A DNA stretch of 64,000 bases from contig NW_019091730.1 of the NCBI RefSeq assembly GCF_001949145.1, positions 14,621 through 78,620 on the forward strand. Reading direction: 5' to 3'. Each line of letters opens with the position of its first letter. The first letter of the stretch is position 1. The stretch comes from Acanthaster planci (lineage: Eukaryota; Echinodermata; Asteroidea; Valvatida; Acanthasteridae). Shown piece after piece: positions 47,136 through 60,400 of this stretch. Made by a program: the position numbers and the translations under genes. Under the pieces are notes generated by a model. That model had not been told where the DNA came from. It was given only the letters and a program-made list of their open reading frames with translations, and ran no database searches.

Positions 47136-47447
47136 TCACGACTTCGTGTTGTAGTCAAACCACGACATCGCGCGGTTGCCAGGTTCTAGGATCGTCAGCA
47201 GCCGCTCTAGCTCCACGTCAGCTGTCATCCCCACGCCCCCGACGACATCCACCTTAAATAGATGGCGTGCGCGTTCTCCGGCTAATTTCTGCACGGCCAC
47301 TCGCAGCGGATCGGAGAAGACGCTAATTATTCCTGCCCGGCAAGTCTGTTTTAACTTCCCGAACTTCCCGGTTACGACAACCGGGGAATTAAGTGCTGAC
47401 GTTTTGCCTCTGTGGTTCCTGTCGGATCGGTTTAAGCAGCGCGTCAT
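47136..47447 (-). CDS. unrecognised minus-strand ORF, possible terminal exon
   Basis: The frame of up to 103 codons ends TGA at 47136. From about residue 20 the product looks protein-like: TGKFGKLKQTC, VAVQKLAGERARHLFKVDVV, GVGMTADVELERLLTILEPG, and ends AMSWFDYNTKS. Third codon positions are G/C-rich, in contrast with the surrounding DNA. I do not recognise the family. The true left boundary is unclear; a weak acceptor GATCCGACAG lies near residue 12, and no partner exon was identified. It could be a lone terminal exon or a relic of a retroposed gene. Confidence 0.33.
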   Translation of the reverse strand: MTRCLNRSDRNHRGKTSALNSPVVVTGKFGKLKQTCRAGIISVFSDPLRVAVQKLAGERARHLFKVDVVGGVGMTADVELERLLTILEPGNRAMSWFDYNTKS

Positions 47448-48395
47448 CCGGTTTCATTGTTTTGATGCTGTCGAAACAAATGCAAGGTATAGGACGAGCT
47501 CTCCCGGGTCGTGAATTCTAAATCACACGCTGTTAGATCTCTCTGCAAAGGGCGGAATGCCATTTAGCATGTACAATAAGACGCAGCGAGCTTTTGACTG
47601 ATGGTGCTCTTCTGTTAGACAGTAGTCGTTAGGATGTGCAGCAGACGTTAAATTTCCTCTTAAGAACTCTTGCTTTATGAAAGAAGCGACATTGAATGCC
47701 TAGTGATCGTGACATCAACTTGCTTTTTCCGAATCGACAAGGAGCCAATCTGATGAGAGCAAAAACGTACTCATGTTTCATGACACTAATACTTTTTATA
47801 ACACAGAAACTCGGTAAAAGCAAAAATCTCACACCCTAACTCGTAAGTGGCATAGAGTGAGGTATTTAGAAATTAATGGTGCATTCGTTTCTCGAATGGC
47901 ATTGCTAGAAGGCATGAAACGGGGAATTCGATACCAGACTTATGCAAACGCACCGCTGCTGTCTGGTTTGGCGAATTGCCAGACGGCAGTGACCTCTAGG
48001 CCTGCCTTTAATACTGCAGGAGAAATACTGGTTACCTAACGGCCAGCGAGTGCAACGCCGGGGTCTCTTCAGCGTCAAGGTGAAAGGTAGACGAACCAAC
48101 TGAAAGGTTTGAAACTAAATGTGATCATTTCATAGTATTGGAGAAATGTGCAACGTTGATCGCAATTATAGATACCGTCTAGCATCCAGATCATGCCACA
48201 TTCTGATTCGAGGCAACGCCATATTAACTGCGACGAGCGAGTGCTTTAGATGAATCACGACACCCTATTGGTCAAAGAGCTGTCGTGCAACACGCCCAGA
48301 CCACCTGTCCACGCGCCTTATGCCACCCCAGTAATGGCTTGTAATAAGCCTCAAAAGACCAATAACGTTACCACTCTTCCATTTTCACCTTTCAG

Positions 48396-48489
48396 ATGGC
48401 GACGCGCTTGTGTGTCTTCGAGTGTCTTCTCTCCGTCCAGTGGCTCGCAGTGGCCCTCATCAAACCAGGCTTGATGGCAAATATCCCAG
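48396..48489 (+). CDS. gene F exon 1: signal peptide
   Basis: ATG opens 31 codons with a hydrophobic core [18 protein letters not shown] after MATR, then a GTAATA donor in phase 1. A CCATTTTCACCTTTCAG tract directly precedes the ATG, so this may be a spliced second exon whose coding starts at its first base. Signal cleavage probably occurs near the exon end, before the first CUB-like domain. Confidence 0.72.
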
Positions 48490-51400
48490 GTAATAACACC
48501 GGTGTATTTGAAAATCTCATATATTTCATTTCATTTCCCGTGTAGCTGTGAGTTAGATTAGACAATGTTATGCATAGACTCTTTGAAGACAGTCGGGACA
48601 GCAGAGTAGACCTTCTGTACCTACTGCGCGGGAGGAAAGAGAAGTATCCCTGGCAAGTCTTGACCACAAACGCTTTCTGCGAAATGAAAATTTGGATAGG
48701 CCTATGTTCGCAGGGCATGTAACAGCCGGCGCTGCAGTCCAGACCATCACAAAGTCTTAATTTTCACGAGTCCAAGTCACATGTCGTTTCACAAGACAAG
48801 TCCTAAGGAAGAAAGTGTTAACGATGACAAAAGGTGTCTATTTGTCACAGCATATCTGAATAATGATTTCAGGCTGAATGACTTGTGATGGACTCGCAGG
48901 GACCACAACACCAGTATAGTTTGCCCAGCTGATTTTCAAACTTAAAATGTGCATAGCTTCAAACAAACCTAGAGCAAAGTCTTCCGTTAGTTCATTTTAT
49001 CCCTGCAACCTCCGACTTTGTTTTGGTAAGGCGTTTCCTTATCACACATATGAAGACAAAATGAACCTTTTTGGCTCTGGGTATTTGATTTCGAAGATAC
49101 GTAAGCTGCTAATTCCTTCGTCCTGAAATATTAAACCTAACTAAAAAAATTGCAAAGACAAAAAACCACCAAAAACTATGTTCGCTCTTGCCTTCACTCT
49201 CGCCAAGATTGCTATTTTGCGCCTTCTACCGCAGAACCGACATGCCAGAGCATCCACCTCGTGACCGGAGCCCAGCCAGTCAGCCTCACTCCGGCCACCT
49301 CTCTAGCCGTCGGCGGAGACGGCACCGCCTTTTGCTGGTCTATCCGGCCCCCACCAGGCCAGCAGATGAGAGCCAGCTTCCTCTTCGTCGAGAACTTCCC
49401 AGGGGAAGTCCGCTTCGACGCCGCTGACCCGGGCTCTCCCACGGAAGACCCCCTGGCGCCGGGGACGAGGAACCCCAACGCCATGTACGCTTCGTCAGAG
49501 CAACTGCACATGACGGTATTCCTCCCCGCCAACTCCAATGCAACGTTCAGTATCGACTTGACGTCGATAAGCAGAGATTCCCCAAGTGAGCAAAAAATAT
49601 TAGTTAGTTTCAGCTTAAGTTTTGGTTTATTTCAATCAACCATTGAGTTCACAACCACACGGGGATTCCTACGAGTCTTATTTGAGGTTCATTTAACAAA
49701 AATAGGTATTTACATTAAAAAGAATTCCAAACGCATCAATTCTATTTGGTTATTAAAAAGGAAAATAAATGTTACTCAAACAATTATCCATTTCATTCTA
49801 TTATGGAATTAATTTAACAAGGCAGCTCTATAGCTAGAGTTGTTTGCCAAAAATTAACCGCTAAGGAACAAACAAAATAAGATATTCCCGGCTATCTAAG
49901 TGTGAAGTGAAAAACGCACCGTCAAAAAGGGCTAATTCCTCTAAAAAGCCACACTAAGGAGTGAAAACCATCCCGAGAGAGTGACATTTCCACCATGCGA
50001 TGGTGTAATCCTCGCAACGCGTACACCAGCGTGCAGAAGGTAAGATGGCGCTGACTGACGGCGATTTTTCTCTCAGCTCTTCAATTCTGCACACAGTCCA
50101 CGCCGGTATCGCAATCGTTTATCTCTTTGTTTTTATTCCAAAGTACTCTGTGGGCCACTGGAACATCTTTGCGAGCGTGGGGCCGCATTCTGTGTCAACG
50201 AAGACATCAGCTGTCTTTGCCTGTGGAACCCCGCCGCAGATTGCGGTAAGTACGCAGTCGCTGTACTAGCCAATCGACCCCAGAAACAACAGGGAGAGTG
50301 TCACATTCGAAAGGTAGACAGTAACCTTTTAGCAGCAGTCTCACCTGCTCATAGCCAGAGCTACACTCACATTAATGGTGTAATTAAAGTCTATTGAGCG
50401 CGTTATTCAAACCATGTACCGTTATCAGCTACACATTACCACGGCAAAGCACGCCTGTTTGTCTTTGTCCATCCTTTGTCGTTATGTGATCCAGAGCTAC
50501 AGACGTTTTACATGACAGCCATTTGTGTTTTCCAGTCAGAGCTTTTATTCTATAGGGGTACATATATAGTGCTATCATGTGCTATCAGCCAGAAGCAGGA
50601 AAGATAGCTACCAGAGTACAACGTCTATCGTGATCTGTTCTTAACTCGGTTTGATTGAGAACTGACTTGTAACGCACTCGATTTCAGCACAGGCCTATGT
50701 GCCGTTTGGCCTTTGTTCAGATGTAGGCTCGTAACTTGTTCACGCTACAGGGACACAGGGTCCTGAGATTCAGGGGATACTCTTTGCAAAAGGGGGTCTG
50801 TAGCAGGAGTGCACTGCTTGGTTATCACCAAGGCAACATATTATGGAGTGACCTAGATTGAAACATGGTTGACAGTGTATTTGAGTGAATTAATTTCACC
50901 AGGGTACCAGTCACAAGTGACAATATAGGTTTTCCCGGCCAATGTCGGAAAATGTGTAAATTAATTTAGCTGTAGCTGCGTTCGTTTTCGAGCAAAATAG
51001 AATGAACATTCAAATCCACAAATCTATTTAACAAATATAATTTTATTTCGATGAGGGTTTATACAGCCGTATAAATACATCGTTCAGTTTCCAATATTGC
51101 GCTGGTTTAGTATAATTATGTTGACATTCATTTTTGCGCAAAATCGAATGCACCTCTGCAGTCCTGCAGTCCTCTTAATCTGAGCTCAATCTCTTTCGCA
51201 AAATGCGCAGGCGATTCGCACGAAGTGTTATTTAACGTGTTCCTGGTCAAGAATTAAAATTCGTTCGTGTGCAAACAAAAGTTACATTTTTAGAAGTGTT
51301 TAGTTAATTGGTAAAATGTTTGAATATCCATGATTGAAATAAACGATTCATGTTGTCTTTCGAAACATACCGACTACTGTAGGAAACCTGTAAACACCGG

Positions 51401-54400
51401 CGCTGAAGGAACCCTTCCTTCTTGCGTTTCAACTATAAACCTTATTTTTTTCACAGTTTGATAACAAATACACTATAAACGTTCATGAGGAACATTTTAT
51501 TATCAAGCTGATGTTATGATCAGTGTAACTTTGTATATTCCAATCAAATTGAACGTACGTTTAGCAATTTTACATTACAGCAAATGAAAATGAATACTCA
51601 CTTCCAAAGGGTCACGGTAAAAGACAGATTTTTAGCGAATAAGATTACACATTTGTTGTAATTGACAACGAATACGTCAATCCGATGTCCCAGTTACGTA
51701 TTTGTAACCTCTGTGAAACTTAACGCACATTCATTTATTTGAAGGATGCAAAACGAAGCCGAATGCTTGTTATTGCGAAAATAAAACCGGGTTTTGAGTC
51801 GTTTTCAAATTCTACCCCAAATTAAATTTTTATTGTACAAATTAGATCGCGGGTTTTTGAAATCGGCCGGGAAAACCTGTAGTACGCGAGGTTTTCGTTC
51901 TGGTATAGCCTGCAGTGTGGGTGGACTATTTTTTTCTTCGCTGGGTAAATTTGCGTGCGTGACAGTCATTATTCCTTATTGCTGTCTATTGCCCCATTAA
52001 ATGCACCCCAAATAGGCACGTCACTCCACTTCTTTCTAAGACCAATAATAATCTTTTAATAGATTGGCATGGTTACCTAGCACGGGAGAAATAAAAATTA
52101 CACGTGCCACTTGATAAAGACGCTGTCTCACTTACAAAGTGTTCACGGCGAATCACGGGTAATGTGTCTCATAGTGTCACGACGGAGGATAACAGGGTCT
52201 TCATCTCGAAGCTCTGCAGTCGTCACTATTATCTCCAGGAAGTCTTGAACTCCAACCAATCGCCCGTATCCTAGCAGCTTGTGTCCTCATTGTACGTACT
52301 CCGAGGACAGCTATAAACCGCGCCTTTCGCCGACCCCCCTTCTTCTACTGTCAGTACAATTTAATCAAGCTGCGATCTTTCGGCAGAATCAATCATGTTC
52401 ACCGCGCGCCGTTCAATTCCCTGAACTTCCGCTCGTGACTTAATTGCTTTTTCTGTCAAAAGTTCGGCTGATTAAAGACATAATGTAACCTCACTATTGT
52501 ACACGATGCTGAACCGAAACACAATTAGGACGTTTTACCATAGATACGCTAACAAACAATTCTGTCAGGTTGCCGCAATCGGACGTACGCTTCATTTGTT
52601 CAAAATTTAATCATTGATTGGCTTACCAAACAAACAGCGTGCTGCAGTACAGTAAGTGCTGCTTGTCGCTTCATAAACTGGCTCTATCTTTGCTAATGTA
52701 CCGTTGTTGGAGTTTTCCTGTCTTGTTGTAGCATCTGCTTGGGGCTATGTTGGTCTGATTGTTTGTTTGTTTGTCTGTTTGCTTTTCCTTTTCCTGTTTG
52801 CTTCGGCATATGCATTTCTTTGTAAATCAGCTCACAGATCACTACTGATGGTTCTTCGTATCTGATGAAAGCGCCCGGCATTGCCAAGGGTTGCAGTTAA
52901 GAGACGCACTGCGTGGAGCCTTAAATCAAAATAAAGCCAGAATAAGAATCTTAGGTTATCACTTTCTATCCGTCTTGAAGAGAAACACCCCCTCATCGGT
53001 TGAAAAGAGCAAAGTCGCCGACGGATTTATTGTTAACTCTACAGCCCAACCTGTCGGTGTGTATAATGATATCTACATGCATGTTGCATCATATTGGAAA
53101 CGTATTGTCATTATGGAAATATAGGTTGATTGATCGACTGGAGTGTTGGTTGGCAGCGATGCAACCGTAAGTCGTGCATTTCAAATCGTTAGTCATTTGT
53201 GTGAACCTGCAAAGCTCAGTTCCTGCTAAAAGGGACTCCGTTGCTAGGAAGAGTGCTCGGTCCCGCTTGGGGTCGATAATACGACAGTTGTCTTTTCGAA
53301 TTCCGCAGGGGTGGAGAGTCAGTTCAACGCGTGCAGAGCTGTTGCCTTAGAAAACGATACCACCATTTCCGAAACTGGACAAGTATTCGGTTTGCTGCGT
53401 CACTGGGAAGTTTACATCCCAGGCGACACAGCCTGCTGGTTTATCACCGGCCCCTGGGGACTGAGGATCGAGGTGACGTTTACGCGTCCCGTTGACCGGT
53501 TTCACGTCGTCGTCCTGCAGCCCGAACTATTCGATACCCTGTTCCCGGTTCTCGACACCGACACCGTGCCGAATACTATAATGTCTTTCCGATCCAGCGT
53601 CGCTGTTTTGATTGGTCAGGGCAGTGACAAGACAACAGGCGTTGAGTTTCAGTTGTCGGTAGAAGTAATCGACAATCAAGACAGTGAGTAAATAAAATCT
53701 GCCATTTTTAGCATTAATAATGACATTAATGACTAAAAATTTCACAAGGTGTAAATTAATGTTTTAATATGTCGACTCTCCAAGTATACCGGTGCTCATT
53801 CGTCTACAATACGAGCGATTCACAATAGTGCGCCCCCAAGAGTTTGCATTGTGTTGGCCAATCACGATACACGAAATCTGTCGAAGGGTCGACAGATTTG
53901 GCGCGTTGTGATTGGCCAATGAGTTGCAAACTCTTGCAGGTGCACTATTGTGAATCGCCAGTATTGGATTCTTTTCATATCCGTGCAAGTCTGACGAATT
54001 CCTGTGTTCCGCTTCACTATATGCGATCTGCTTTGCCGAGGAGGTCCAGTGTGACAACCTTCGGAGCTATAACTCCACAGGTGGTTGCCTTTGGATTTTC
54101 TTACTTGAGCTGAACAAGTTTATACAGTGCTTAAATTTATCAATTTAGGTATTTTTTTTCAAAATTAGACGGGCAGGAAGATAGAAAAAATAAACGCCAC
54201 CAACTGAATTGAATCTCTAGAGCGAGGTCAGGCGCGGGTTCGGGGCTGGGGCTTGGGTGGGGATGGGGCTGGGATGACCCCCCCCATAATTGTCATCTGT
54301 GTGTATGTGTGGGGGGGTACGTCCAAAGTTTGGAAGAGCCCTTGAAACCACAAACACGTAGGGGCCTTATTTGTACCAATGGCGATAACATACCTCCCCC

Positions 54401-57400
54401 TTGTGCGAACAGTAAATTCCCTGGATCCTCCCCCAGCAGATTCCTGGGTCCCCGCCCCTGGAGGTGTGGAAGACGTTCTACGTGTAAAGAAACGTAGCGT
54501 TCTCGCAATCATCACCATGAAACGACAACTTGCGACAATTCCGAATACTTAAACCGTGTGTACTGACTGTGTCGTGTCAAATGGTAACCATGATTAGAAA
54601 GCGATGACAATTTATCATATTTTATACTTCGTAGGTTTATATGGCTGTGGATCGTTTTCGGTGCACCTCAATGAAACGCAGTGGTATGTTGTAGAGTTTC
54701 CCCTGGACGATCAAGGGTCACCGTGGGTCAGCGAGTCAGCAGGCACCCAAGGCACAAACTGCACCTGGTGGCTGTACGCGAAGCCAGGCCAGATCATCAA
54801 AGTCGACTTCAATCGATTTGATCCGTACATAGCCAGGGCCAACGTCGAGTTGGAGGTCGGAGTGCTCGACGGCGGCGGGGCCGGGACTGTGGTGGCGACG
54901 TACGGAAAGATAAGGGAGGCCAGTCGAGCTTTGAACGCGTCTCGGGCGTGGATACGGCTTCGGGCCGACGGCCAGACGATGCTCCAGCTGAACCTGACGG
55001 CGGTTGATCCAGGTACGTTGCGCGAGCGCCGAGTGAGAATTAAACTGCGAGCACGGTTGCTCGGTGGATGGCTCGTTGTCGCGAGGGCCAGGGAAGGGTA
55101 AATCGTGCATTCTGAGCGCTGTGGACGCCTGTAGCAAGTTAGGGTGCCACAGGTCCTGGCGACCAGTTTTCGATTACATGTGCACAAATGCGGTGCGCTT
55201 TGTGAGCAAGAAACAAAAAGTGAACCAAAGTGACAAACATGTTACATTTTGTCCACTTATGGCATACGTAGCTGTGCACAGAAAACCGCGAGTTTCGAAC
55301 ATTTTGCAAACTGTGCGCACGTACCTGTTGGCATTGTATACGCAGTTGCAATTTTCTTACAAAGATGGCGTCCAATAAGAGGGATCTGTAGTGGCTCTAT
55401 CTACAGTCCCTACCCTCGCAAGGATCTAGATATTCTAGGTAATACTCTAGATCACAGCAAAGTACTGGGCATAAGGGTCGCTGAATGGCGGAATGAAACA
55501 GGCTGGAGATTTTGAAAACAAACGAGGGGTGCCGAAAAGCATAACTCGGAATTTAGTGAAATGGACTTTGAATAGAAAACCTCGACGATGAAAATAATGG
55601 CTTATCAAGTATTGACAAAATTGTGTAAGTATGTAACTGAATCAAAACTGGGCAGCAACCGTATCTTGCAAAGACAGACAAAAATCCTGGCTTGGTGCAT
55701 GTGAACGATTCTATCGTCAAAGGGCAAATGAACACCGATTAATAAATTTGGCATTATTACCGGTCTGCCGACCTATTGTCGTAATTGATCTGATGTCCAC
55801 TTGTCGCAGCTGTTGTTTGCTCTTCATCACAGTGCCGTGCAACGGGAGCGCCGAGTTCCTCTGTCGGTCCGGAATCGAATGCATCAGCCGCGCCAAAGCC
55901 TGCGATGGATTGCCGGACTGCGCTGACAAGTCGGACGAATTTGGATGCGGTAAGACACAGTTCCCCATCGCGTGTTTGAGGCCCCCCAAAAAAACATTAT
56001 GGTTGACAGTCATGTTTTGTATCGGGTTTTGGCGCCACTGACTTCATAATAAGAAATTGAAGTTCTTGGGATGTGATAGTGGACTCCTTTCATCAAGTTT
56101 GGTCGGTTCATATTGCAAAGGACTGTGACTTTAATAGTCACACCAACTGACAACGTCCCACGAAAACGGGAGAAAAGTGACGAAAAACATTTTAGAGATT
56201 CTTCTTGTAGCCAGGACAGAAATCAAAACTTCTTCGAAGGTGAGTTTACGCCTTAGGGCAAATGTAAATGCGAAGGGAATTCGAATTTCTCCTTTATCTG
56301 TGATGTGTTGAACTTTTGTGAACTCCTAGCACGAACATTTTGACCTGACGTCACTGTTTCGCGCTCCAATACAAACTGTCCATTCCTTACATAGATTTGC
56401 AGTGTTGTCTAATGTTTCAAAATAGATAGCTTTTTCTGGCTAAATGATATAAGTCATCTACGTAGGAAAGCGGAGTACATGTCTCTCTGCCGATTGGTTT
56501 CATTTGGTTAACACTTTTGACCTTTATTTTGAATGACGTGTAGGACGATGCAGTCGGGAGGAGATGCACTGCGGTGACTTTATTGGCACGTGTGTGCCCG
56601 GATCGGCTATCTGCAATGCCAAAGAGGATTGTCTCAATTTGTACGACGAGCTCGACTGCGGTAAAGTTCTCATTACATGTTGTCCAATCCATAAGCACAG
56701 AGTATCCGCCCCAATGAGAAGCACCCCCTCATCGGTTGAAAAGAGCCATGCTGGTCGGGAGTGATTTTGTTGGAAGGAATGCGACGAGGCAAAATCCTTA
56801 CGGATTACAAGTTTTTTGACGAGAATCCGTTGCTTCAATCAAACTCAGCAGATATTTGTCAAGGAATTTGGTTTATTGGTTTAAAAAACAAGGCAGCGAA
56901 CCAAGGGACACCAATTTCGTAGAATAAAGTTAACAAAAAAGTCAACCGTTGAGGCAAATCAGGGCAATCACGTAGCTGCATGGTGCATACTTCAATGTTT
57001 TCACGACGGTATACTTCTATCAACAATTTATGTGAAAATGGCATGGGTATCAGTGACACGACGGGCTTTAAAGTTTTCATAGTTTGGCTGCGTAGTCTGT
57101 CCCCGTGTGAGAGGCGTACGTAAACATGTTCAGGATTGTCTCTGAGAGGAAGTGTTTAACATAACATCAATTGCTGTATCGCACGGTCATCCAAAGTGAT
57201 CGCGGACAGGTTGCCTTTTAGACTTCTAGAAATAATCTATAACTCTGCGAGCCTTTCAAATTCATCAGTTGTTACATAAGTCACTCGAGATTCCCGTTTT
57301 GTGATTTTGAAATAGGTTTTTGTGGGCTTTCGATGTTTCATCTCCGCCCCAAGGCGCCACTCTATCTCCGCGCCCCTGTCATTGTGCCCAACACTAACGC

Positions 57401-60400
57401 CGCCACGTGCGTCTGGCTGCTGCAGGCCTCCGACCCGGGTCACCGGATCCTGATCCGGGCCCTGGAGTACGTGACGGAGTCGCTCAGCAAACTGGCCATC
57501 GGCACCGGCCACGACCCCATGAGCCTGTTGGGCACCGAAATCGTTCGGAAGGACAAGGGTGTCTTCCCCGCCGGGTCGCTGGTCGCCACGGCCGACAAGG
57601 CCTGGGTGAAGTTTACGATCTGGGGGAGCCGAGGCGACAACAAGGTCAATAACTTCGTCTTCGAGCTGACGGAAGTCAACCACACGGGTAAGCGTCTGGA
57701 ACCCGAGGCTACCGGACAAGGCCACTGACAAGTATGAAAGCACCTCCATTCAATCAAATCTATGGAAATCGAACATACACGATACATCACACAGTGCACT
57801 TATCTATATTCTTAGTCGTGAAAAGTCTTAACTCTCCACAATGCGTGTTGATGTATTCCCGGAAATTTACCATAGTGAAAGTGATGGGCATTACAACTAC
57901 GTGTACGCATGTGCCATTTTAACGGCTACAAAAAAAAAAAAGTTGTCAAACAAAAGATTAGTTGCAATTATTATCTTAAATGCTTCATAACTGCCAAGGG
58001 AAGATACCACGGGGCTGAGTAGATTCCAATGAGCCTGTATTGGGCTTAAGCTATAATATCCACGAAAAAAAATTTCAACAAAGACCACTGACTGCAAGAA
58101 GGGGATTTCACAATCCTCTTGTACTCCAAAACATTTTCATACAGATGTTTTTTCAGTGTTTGGAGCGGTTGAGTTCCCTTAGCATATTGCCAAAGGAGAT
58201 ATCGCGAAGCTACAAGCTGGGAGCGTCTGGGTGCTTACCAACCATAAATACAGTGCCCCACCTTCAAGGGAAGTCATTGGAGCTGGTTTAGTCGAATTGG
58301 GTTGTTGATCAGTTGTGTTGTTTCTTTCTTGGACAGTTGAATGCAGGGAGGACGAGTTTCCTTGTTCACATGGACTACAGTGCGTGCCCCTCGCCGCGAG
58401 GTGCAATTTCCTCAGGGACTGTGACGACTTTTCGGATGAGCTTGGATGCGGTAAGTTCCTTCCCTGTGGATGCCACAATCAACTACTTTTATCATTGTGA
58501 AGGGATTTTAAAGGTGACGTTGTTGAGCACTGCGTTATCACCCCCCTTTGGAAAGTTCATGTAAGCCGCCAGTTCATTCAAATTCGCCAACAATCGATCA
58601 TGAGTAGAAGCATCCCCTCATCATTTGATAAGAGCCAGTTGGAGAGCGTTAAAGCGACGCCACCGTAAAGCGTGCAGTTCATATAGTCATTTTAGAATCA
58701 CCAAAATGGAACATCCGTCGTTAGGAAAATTGCGCCCTCTGTTGGTCCAGCTTGGGACTCATACTGCACATCATCAGACTGGACTTCAAGTGAACGCTGT
58801 GAACAGACTTCTGGAGGGAGGAATCACTGTGTTACGCTTTATACGTCCCTCTAAATCGTGTTAGGGAACCCGACCTCCAAATGGCCTCGGCGGAATTTCT
58901 CGGCAAAGTCTTGCATGGATCTTCAAAGATTCCATGGCTTTTCAAACGGGGTTGACCCACTGCTTCCACCTGCTTCGCTTTATTTTTTCTCTTTCCTATT
59001 AGGTGAATGCCCGTCCTCAAAATACCACTGCGGGTATGGTGAATGCGTCGAGCATAGAGACATCTGTGATTTCAACGTGGCCCAGTGCAGCAACACCATG
59101 GACGAATTCGATTGCTGTAGGTATCCCTTCTCTTTTTCCGAAGAGTGGTCATTACAAGACACCTTCCAATTTAAGCAGCGGTCATTTCCTTCACCTTCCA
59201 CATCTCTTTTCACCCGATCCGGCTACTCATCGCTACTTATAAGCGAGGCCTGTGCAGCTAAATAGCCATGCTCTAATTGAGATGCTAATATATTATCGTG
59301 TGATGCAAGACCGTGGCCTTCTGCATGCAAACTTTCGTGACGCCGACTAGCCTCACTTATCAGTGTGCCACTGTATTGCATTATGCGACAATATGTTAAG
59401 GTCAAAGTTCTTGCAGGCTATTTTGCTGCACAGGGGGCTCTATTCGGGGATCGAATCCGGCCAAGGAAGACCCGTGAAATGGATTTCCAATCCCAAGGAT
59501 TTTCCCCAGAATTTTAGCCTTGCCTCTGCCTTTAAACATGAGCAGCACCATTTGACACCTTACCGGGCCGTGGCGTTCCATACCGCGCCTCGCCCTTGCC
59601 CTGGGCCCCGTCTTTCCCTGCTTTGCCTGCCTTTCCCCTAGTTAAATTTCCGGTCGCACCCCTGGTCTGCTTTATGCACAAAGTTACAACACTGGAATGC
59701 CCGCGTTCTTAGAGACTCTTCACAAGACTCTAAGAGATCTTCTCGAATATTGCAGTCTCTGTTTGCGGACCTAGTTTCATCAACTTAACGAGCGAGGCTG
59801 AGGTCACGGTCCGTCTCACCGTCCCTGCGTTCTACCACTACTTCTGCGGCTGGTTAGTTGCCAGTGATCCCGGGACTGTCATCTACGTGAACGTCATCGC
59901 GGTGGACCAGGAGGACCTTCACTACCTCAGCGTGGAGGATGACTCGCTGACTGACGCCCCGTGGCTGGAGAGTTACGCAAATCTTGCCGGCACATCCTTC
60001 TTCACCCGAGGGAATGAGGCCATGATTAGATCCATGACGGTCAGGGATACCAGTCGAGCAGCAAGCCTGGAGTTGAACATCAGAGTTCATGAGACATCAG
60101 GTATAATAATAGAGGTTTTTCGTAGTGGCCATCTTGGAGAACAGTTCTTTAGTTCCCATAGGAAAGCCTCCTCCGTGCATACCCTGTGGAACAAAAAGCA
60201 CTGGCCTGCAAGATGGCAGCCATCCAAACCCTCTGTTGGAAATAAGTATTGAAGGAAGAAAACCAGTGAACGATATTAAAAGCTTAATAATTCAAAATGT
60301 TGAAAAGTGTTGAAATTAAAGACTCAAAACGATTAAAAAAAAACAGGTTATTTAACATAGCCGAATTAAGCAACCACTTTTTAGTGCAGGCCTCGGTGTG

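Larger units (their letters stand above)
40564..48395. other. spacer between gene D and gene F
   Basis: It holds the D 3' flank (AATAAA at 42455-42460 is the first clear hexamer, 1.9 kb away), an IR2 element, the duplicated segments around the N at 44102, a SINE at 45949, and an unrecognised minus-strand frame at 47136. The F promoter and any 5' untranslated exons should lie toward the right end but are not resolved. Confidence 0.45.
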
